DNA from: Otatea glauca
Taxonomy: Eukaryota; Streptophyta; Magnoliopsida; Poales; Poaceae
Length of the DNA: 64,000 nt
Assembly: GCA_036346275.1 (NCBI GenBank)
Contig: CM070722.1
Location: 62,161,524-62,225,523, forward strand
Reading direction: 5' to 3'
Each line of letters starts with the position of its first letter. Within the stretch, counting starts at the first letter, position 1. Position numbers and translations under genes: made by a program. Positions 57,568-64,000 of the stretch are shown here, in pieces. Under the pieces are notes generated by a model. That model was not told where the DNA came from, made no database searches, and saw nothing but the letters and a program-made list of their open reading frames with translations.

Positions 57568-60273
57568 TGTAACGACCCTCCTTTTTGATACGGAATACCA
57601 AGAAGGATGATCTATGTGCATAAAGTACTGGTCCCATGATCAGTGGCTAGTACACATATTTACAACAGTCGATAACACATCCATACTCAATTTTACATCT
57701 GATAATGGTAATTTATACAATAAGGTTTTACAATTCAGAGTAGATTGCAGCGGTAAAAAATTCAAAGACCTTGTGGTATGCTCATACAAACCCTCAAGCA
57801 ACTGACAAGGTATAAACCCTGAAAAGTTGCATCATCGAATTTTCCGTATCCTACGGTGAAATATGTATCTTCTGGGCCTCACTTTCTTCTCCATCTAAAC
57901 CAACAAATTAAGTAAGGTTGAGTACTTTCGTACTCATCAAGACTTAAAGTGTATCGCAAAAGTGCAGTAAATGCAGGCTATGTCTAAGGAGGCTTCTATG
58001 GTTACTTTGCACAAAGCGAAATTGAACATATAAATCAAGTGTAAAACAGAATTTTACAATAGCAATTTTGACAGGTATATAAATAAATAAGAGTAATATA
58101 GCATAGTATAACTCCCAATCCTCCATGAATGTGAGAATCGTATCATTTCATTACCATTCCCTATCAAAAGATCTGAAATAAAAGCTTTCCAACACATTTC
58201 CAAATTATCCATTTTTGAAAATACGAAAACATCTAACTAGTGTCAGTTCACCAAGTCTCCCATGACCGTGGGCACGACTTTTCAAAAAGATTTATACTCT
58301 GCAGAGGTGTACAACTTTACCCACAAGTCATGACCTTTTTGCGCTATTTTCACACTCCTTTGGTGTGTGGCGAGAATGTTCATAACGAAAACATTTACAT
58401 TAAGTAGGTTAACTTTGCACCTGCCTAGTGATGTTAAACTCCTGCTATGGCGGTAGAAACAACATGCCCAAGGTATGATATCATTCACACAGTAACCAAA
58501 GCAGTCTCTCCTACCATCACCGTTTCTCCACATAGCAAGGCATACACTATTGCATTGGTATGTAGAAAACCCTACGAGCAAGCCTACCCGGAATGCCCGT
58601 ACTACTCCAGGCTTCCAATGTGCAAATTAAAGTTAAATTAGATAACTTAATTAGTTTAAAGCCGTCTCATATCAGTACTTGTGGTTGTATGGCTATCCCT
58701 TGGATCATACAACACTACGTTCGGTCTTTAATCCTACCCGGGCGATAATCTCCCCTACACTACGTGTAAGCCCCATGCACATCCGGCTATTGCCAATAAT
58801 CGCTCGCGTCAAAATCATAGTTCTATTTTTATCGTTTTAACCAAAATACCAGCAACCTTTAATGTCATAACCAACCTTTTTAAATTTCCAAGAATAGTAT
58901 AATATGATTGTTTCAGTTTCCATTACTAAAGCATGACTAAGCGTGATTAATATGTAATCGCATATACCCATGTTGACTTTATGTATTATCTAACCTAATT
59001 CTAGGGTTATCAAGGTTCACAATTCAATATTTATTAAGGAAGTTTCATGAGATAGGGTTATGCTACCAGTACAACAATATAGCAAAATTACTGAAAATAC
59101 GCGCATGCATAAATAGATTTGACAAAACAAAACAAAACAAAATTAAAATACTGGGATCAATATGATCAAAGGGGAGCTTGCATTGCTTTGTTGGTTCAGG
59201 TACTGACTAGAAATCGAAGTCTTCAGTAGCAGCTTTGTGTATGTCGGTATGATGTGACCATGCCACCCCAACAAACCATATTTCAACCTCACGCCAAGAC
59301 AAGGGCCCAACAACTTCTGACGATCCAAGACCATTCTGAGATCAAGTCCAATTCGTTCACGAGTCCAGTTCGGCCCCCAGGAGCAGTCCAACATAAAACA
59401 ACCATATCTGGGTCATACGAAGTCCGTTTAAGGCATTCTTGGACTCTACGGATAAGCCCACAACGAGAGATTTCCAGTGGAAGTGGTTTCACATTCAAAC
59501 TCCTTCTGGATCGACAGAATCATCAAAACTATATGATGAACAGAATCTGTCGGGTACTGCGACACCTCCACTTGGGCCCAAAGACCTTATACGACCTAGG
59601 GTTGCACGGCCATCCCCTTGGCCGCCTCCCTTGCCTTCATCCTCATATATATTTAGTAGCCGTCGCTAGAATAGATGGGTTTTGCTTAGATTACAACTAG
59701 ACACTCTGTCAGTTTTTCACTGTACATCGGTTTGTGGAACCCCAACTCATGTGCCTAATATTATTCGCAATTTCAGATTGCATCTTCCACATTCTTGCTT
59801 GTGTTCTCGATTTGCATGGAGGATAAGCCTTCTTGACGAGTCAACCGTGTTTGTGCGTGGTTGATAACCAATGTAGCCGTGATGTAGCGATTGCAGAGTT
59901 CGAATCCGTTCTGATTGGAAGCGAGATCGTCAACGTTGAGTTATTCACCAATCGAATTAGTACTACCTCTCAGAAGATCAGGCCACCGTTCCCATCACGG
60001 TATCTACACGTGATTATCGTTTAAATATAATAGCAATAAGAAGCAATGATAATAAGAGACAAAAGAAGTCAAATAAATTGATATAAAGGTTCTAGTGATA
60101 AAAACATTTTAAATATTGATTTCTTTATTATTTTGAGTCTATTTATCTGTGTTATGGATTTAGGGTTTATATTATAAAAGGTTAGGTTTTTTATAGGATT
60201 TAGATGCAAAGCATGTTTGAACCATTTTTACAAAATATGACGGTCTTGACCTTGGGAGCATTTTTAAGCTGAT
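57568..60273 (-). mobile_element. Large-family LTR, copy 3 (interrupted)
   Basis: Starts TGTAACGACCCTCC inside the copia LTR. It is collinear with copy 2 through the conserved core and on to AAGCATGTTTGAACC (matching about 51,080). It is cut at 60,274 by copy 4. A non-homologous insert lies at about 59,195-59,990. Its right end is outside the window. Confidence 0.75.
59195..59990. mobile_element. Insert in LTR copy 3, probably another LTR
   Basis: This ~800-bp stretch is absent from copies 1, 2 and 4 at the same position. It includes TCATATATATTTAGTAGCCG and then TTTTGCTTAGATTACAAC, a layout resembling a promoter and leader of a small LTR retrotransposon. Precise ends and a TSD were not found. 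Confidence 0.4.
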
Positions 60274-61887
60274 TGTAATGACCCCCATTTTTGCATAAAA
60301 TATGAAAATGAGAATCTATATACATATATTACTAGTCCCATGATCAGTGGCTAGTATGCACATTTACAACAATTGGAATCACAACCATACATCATATTAT
60401 TAAAGCGGAAGCTATTTATACATGGTATTTTACAATTGAGTATATAGCAGTGAAGAAGCAAAGTCTTGTAGTGTGCCCATCAACCCTTAGGCAGCGACGG
60501 GCATAAATCCTTACATAGATCGCTTTGAAGTTCCTCGTCTTACGATGAAAAGCAATCTTCAGAGCCTCATTTTCTTTTCCACCTAAAACAACATATTAAG
60601 TAAGGTTGAGTACTTTTGTATTAAGCAAGACTTAAGATGGTATTTGCAAAATGTAGAAATGCGAGTTATGTCAAAGGAGGCTTTACAGATTAATTTGCAT
60701 AAAGCGAGATGTTGTAAATCAAGTTGTAATTTACAAGCGGAATTGCAAAAGCAAGTCGACCGATATAAAAGTAATAAGTAAGCAATAACTCACAATCCTT
60801 CATGATGTGAGCATCGAGGCGTCAATTCCTGCCAACACCATTCTTTTGCTAACACGAGGCATAACAGATGAAACCAAGCCATTTTAAAAATAATAAAACA
60901 TCTAACTATGTAATGACGTTACCAAGTGCTCATGATCTCAGGCACGGCTAATCGATTAGATTTACACCCTTCAGAGGTGTACAACTTTACCCACAAGAAA
61001 TGATTAGCTCTTTGTGCAAGCTATTAGTACACTTCCTTTGGTATCTTTGCGGAGAGATCATAACATAAGCTGTTACATTACATTGATCTGACTTTGCACC
61101 AGCCCGATGACGATAGGCCCTCGATATGGTGGTAGAAACACATACAAAACATGATATTATTCACAAAAACAGTCGATCACCATTTGTCCCCATAGCAAGG
61201 TGTACAACGTTGTATCGACATGCATTTACCCACACCTCAGTGTGGAAGCCCCTTCCGAGCAAACCTAATCGGAGTGCTCGTACTACTCCAGCTTTCCAGC
61301 GTGCAAAGTTAGTTCTAAGCAATTTAATAGGTTAAGGCTATCCCATACCAGCACTTGTGGTTGTATGATTTTCTTGGCTTGTAAGCAACCCATAGCTCGG
61401 TCCTTAGTCCGACCCGGGCGATAATCTCCCCCTACATTACGTGTAAATCCATTTGCACAACCGGCTATTGCCAATAATCGCCCGCATCTAAACCATAGTT
61501 TTATTTTGAGTTTTTAGCCAAAATACCAACAACCATCAATGTCATAACTAATATTTTTAAATTCTCAAGAACCAGTTTAATCTGTTCATCTAAATTTTTA
61601 CTACTAAAGCATAGCTAAGCATAGTTAATATGTAATCGCATATACCCATGCTGACATTATATATTGTCTAACCTTATTCTATGTTTATCAAGGTTCACTT
61701 GTCCATACTTATCAAGGAAGTTCCATGAGATAACAAGTATATCTACCAGTACCACAATATAGCATGTTTATAGAAAATACGACCATGCATAAATTGATTT
61801 TAGTAAAACAAAATGAAAAGTAAAACATTGGGATCAATATGATCGAAGGGGTGCTTGCCTTGCTTAATCATTGTTTACGATGAAGTT
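60274..61887 (-). mobile_element. Large-family LTR, copy 4 (interrupted)
   Basis: Starts TGTAATGACCCCC in the middle of copy 3. It is collinear with copies 1-3 through the conserved core to GCTTGCCTTGCTTAATC, then is cut by copy 5 at 61,888 just after ACGATGAAGTT. Confidence 0.78.
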
Positions 61888-64000
61888 TGTAACAGCCTCA
61901 AAAATCAAAAAAATAAATAAAAATGAAATAAAAATCTTTTGTGTATTATTTTTGAAATTTCTGAATTTCCTGGATTTTCTGAATATTTGTTTGGCTTTTC
62001 TTTAATGCAAGAATGTGAAATAAAGAATATAATAAATAGAAAATGGTAAAAAGTAAAAATGTCAATCCAACAAAAATTTACCAAAACTTCCAAAAATATC
62101 TGAGGGCTCCCCTCAGCTTGCTTAAGGCGGTGGGTAACCTGGATTTATAAAAATATTAATTAATCAAAGATAATCATGGGTAAAAATCTCAGGGTAAAAT
62201 GGTAAAACAATTTGGTAAAAATATCTGTAGATCATCCTGACCCAAAATTTTTATCTTGCCGACATAAAAACAGTATCAACCTCCTGTAAAAATATTAAGA
62301 ATTTACTAAATCATTTTATAATTTTAAAAATTCGAAAACGGTGAATAAATAATCTGGAAAACAGTAATGTCAGAATTTTTAAAAATTAAATAATAATAAT
62401 TAAAATCTTTAATTTTTACAGAAGGTGTATAATGTCATTGTAAATCATTATAAAAAGTTTTGTAAAATAATAACTTCATTTAAATCGCAAATTAAAATAA
62501 AAACAGAATAGGCAATGCAGTAACTGTTGCAATGGCGAAAATTTTTCAGGAGGCTGGTAATATACTTGCCGACCTATGGTAAAGATTTCATAAATTTTTG
62601 TGCCCGTTTGAACATTGAAATCTTCGTTGAAATCCCGTTCAGTCGTGAGGCTTCTCCAGAGTTCTTTTCGCCATCAGCGGCGTGTGGGCCGGGTGTCGGT
62701 GAGCCACTCGGCCGACAAGCTCCGCCATCGGCCCCAGCGTGGCAGCCTCTCGCCCGCGCTTTCTTCTTCCTCTCCCTCTCTCTCACTGAGATGTAGACCT
62801 CTCGGTCTTTCTCGCCCAGTGCATAAACCGCCTTTGAGCCCATATAAAACCCTCCTCGCGTCGCCGCCGACCCAGCTAGCTCGAGTGCAAGCCATTCGCC
62901 GTTGCTTTGGTCATCATCCCCAATTCGGCGAAAACCGCAAAGAGGGCCAAACACCATATTTTCCACTCCGATCCATTTCGTCCCAATCCGTTTCGCTGGA
63001 GCTTCCTCGTGCCTCCTGAAGTCCATCCAGAGCCCGTACGAACTCATTCTTCCCGTGAGCTCCTCCGCGTGTTTTCTTCCGCCACCACCGCGCACGGTGA
63101 GACCTCTATTCCGCCGCTCATTCTTTGAACTAAACCCAGAAATGGGATCCTTGAAGTCCACTGATGCTTTTGGTAGTGATCTTCAAGCTCGGGAAGGTCT
63201 CGTTTTGCGAGAACGCAGGTGAGCCGTGAGCTCCGCCGCCCCTCTCCGGTGGCAGGCCGCCTCCGGCCGAAGCGCCACCACCCAAAGATGCGCACGAGTG
63301 TGCTGAGCATGAATCCGGAATACGTCATACATGGAAATTTTGCAAATAACCTCCAAATTTAGTAAAATAAATTTTATTAGAATTCTTGTAATCTCAGGAA
63401 CCGGAATCTGTAATAATACTTAGGGTGTGTTATAAGAAAATTTTAAGTTATAAAAGGGATAGTAAATAATGCAATAATGGCTTAAATAAATCATATCTTT
63501 AAATTGCAAAGAAAAATAAATAAAGCATGTAGCCATTCTGAATTGGTGAAATTATTTTATTTGAATATTTCCATCGATTTCTTTTGGCCTCATTGAAATT
63601 TGGTATTTATTCTATGTCGCCTTACGACGTGTAGAACCCGACGAACCGGTACATTCGGCGACCGGGAGTTGAAGTCGAGGAAAATCAACAAGGCAAGCAA
63701 ATTCCTTTGATCATGTTGAACCAGTTTTATAAATGTTTTCATTAATCGCTTTCTTGCATACTTTATTTTATTAAAGTCACTATATTGTGGAAACGGTAGT
63801 TGTACACCAGCTACATAGAATTTCCTTGATAAGTAGAAAATTGTGATCCTTGAAAACCCTAGATTAGCTTAGACAATATTTAATGTCAATCTGGGTTACT
63901 CACATTAGTGACATGCTTAGCCGAGCTATAATGAACATAAAGCGTGACATGGTTAAATACCTTGGTTATGACATTTAGATGGGTATGACTATTTTTGTGG
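61888..64000 (+). mobile_element. Large-family LTR, copy 5, opposite orientation, runs off the window
   Basis: Starts TGTAACAGCCTC, which matches the reverse complement of the end of copy 2. Inverted core sequence is recognisable at 63,635-64,000 (for example GTGTAGAACCCGACG and CAAGGCAAGCAAATTCC). The TATA box is at 62,843-62,849 on the plus strand, followed by GC-rich leader sequence. The open frames at 62,574-63,222 on both strands fall in this leader and have no recognised domain. Confidence 0.7.
62843..62849 (+). promoter_or_regulatory. TATA box of the large LTR family (copy 5)
   Basis: CATATAAAACCCTCCTC on the plus strand about 955 bp from the LTR start. This compares with about 1.2 kb in copy 2 (minus strand), so spacing is roughly conserved. 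Confidence 0.6.

Noticed and set aside
62574..63222. 195-codon minus-strand and 106-codon plus-strand frames as host genes
   Set aside because: They overlap each other, lie in the GC-rich leader of LTR copy 5 and have no recognised domain.
1..64000. tRNA, rRNA or small RNA genes
   Set aside because: Apart from tRNA-complementary primer-binding sites of retrotransposons, nothing with a recognisable RNA-gene pattern was seen. A covariance-model scan would be decisive.

Overview
The window is plant nuclear DNA, most likely from a grass. It holds one spliced gene in a GC-rich 5' setting, Tourist-like and Stowaway-like MITEs, a SMART/TRIM element, and dense nested Ty1/copia and Ty3/gypsy LTR retrotransposons. 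I see no bacterial operons, rRNA, tRNA or CRISPR. The species cannot be named from what is visible.

The only intact host gene is TAF5 (6,527-18,839, plus strand). It encodes the LisH/WD40 subunit of the general transcription factor TFIID. I could join 19 exons with GT-AG introns into one uninterrupted frame of 655 codons plus stop. Intron 9 is inflated to 4.5 kb by an antisense copia element with 118-122 bp LTRs (10,540-14,614). Intron 14 holds a 285-bp tandem duplication. Three site II (TGGGCC/GGCCCA) motifs, two of them forming a palindrome, lie just upstream.

Layout: 1-6,200 is repeat-rich upstream DNA (an array-bearing inverted-repeat arm, a degenerate AT-rich array, a 640-bp solo LTR, a MITE and a hAT-like element). 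6,260-18,839 is TAF5 with its promoter. 18,840-20,870 is the 3' flank with two MITEs. 20,873-32,607 is an old antisense copia element with at least four later insertions. 33,934-44,020 is the second, inverted arm of the repeat at the window start, split by a 9.46-kb Tat-like Ty3/gypsy element (34,459-43,918). 45,861-46,585 holds a 270-bp TRIM and a copia solo LTR. 47,145-55,500 is a nest of LTRs, including a 5.8-kb solo LTR (48,856-54,634). 55,517-64,000 appears to be a four-deep chain of insertions that leaves the window unfinished.

Many insertions could be placed to the base because 5-bp target-site duplications (TSDs) survive: ATTTC, CATGT, GATTT, ATAAC, ACGGC, AGAAT, CATTT, TACTT, GTAAG and TCTAT. 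Most elements are solo LTRs, so recombinational removal of retrotransposons has been common here. The most unusual item is the large LTR family starting TGTAACGACC or TGTGACAGCC, present in five copies. It has a conserved core and a recurring inverted repeat, and its TATA box indicates that the first four copies are transcribed on the minus strand. I found no new protein-coding system.
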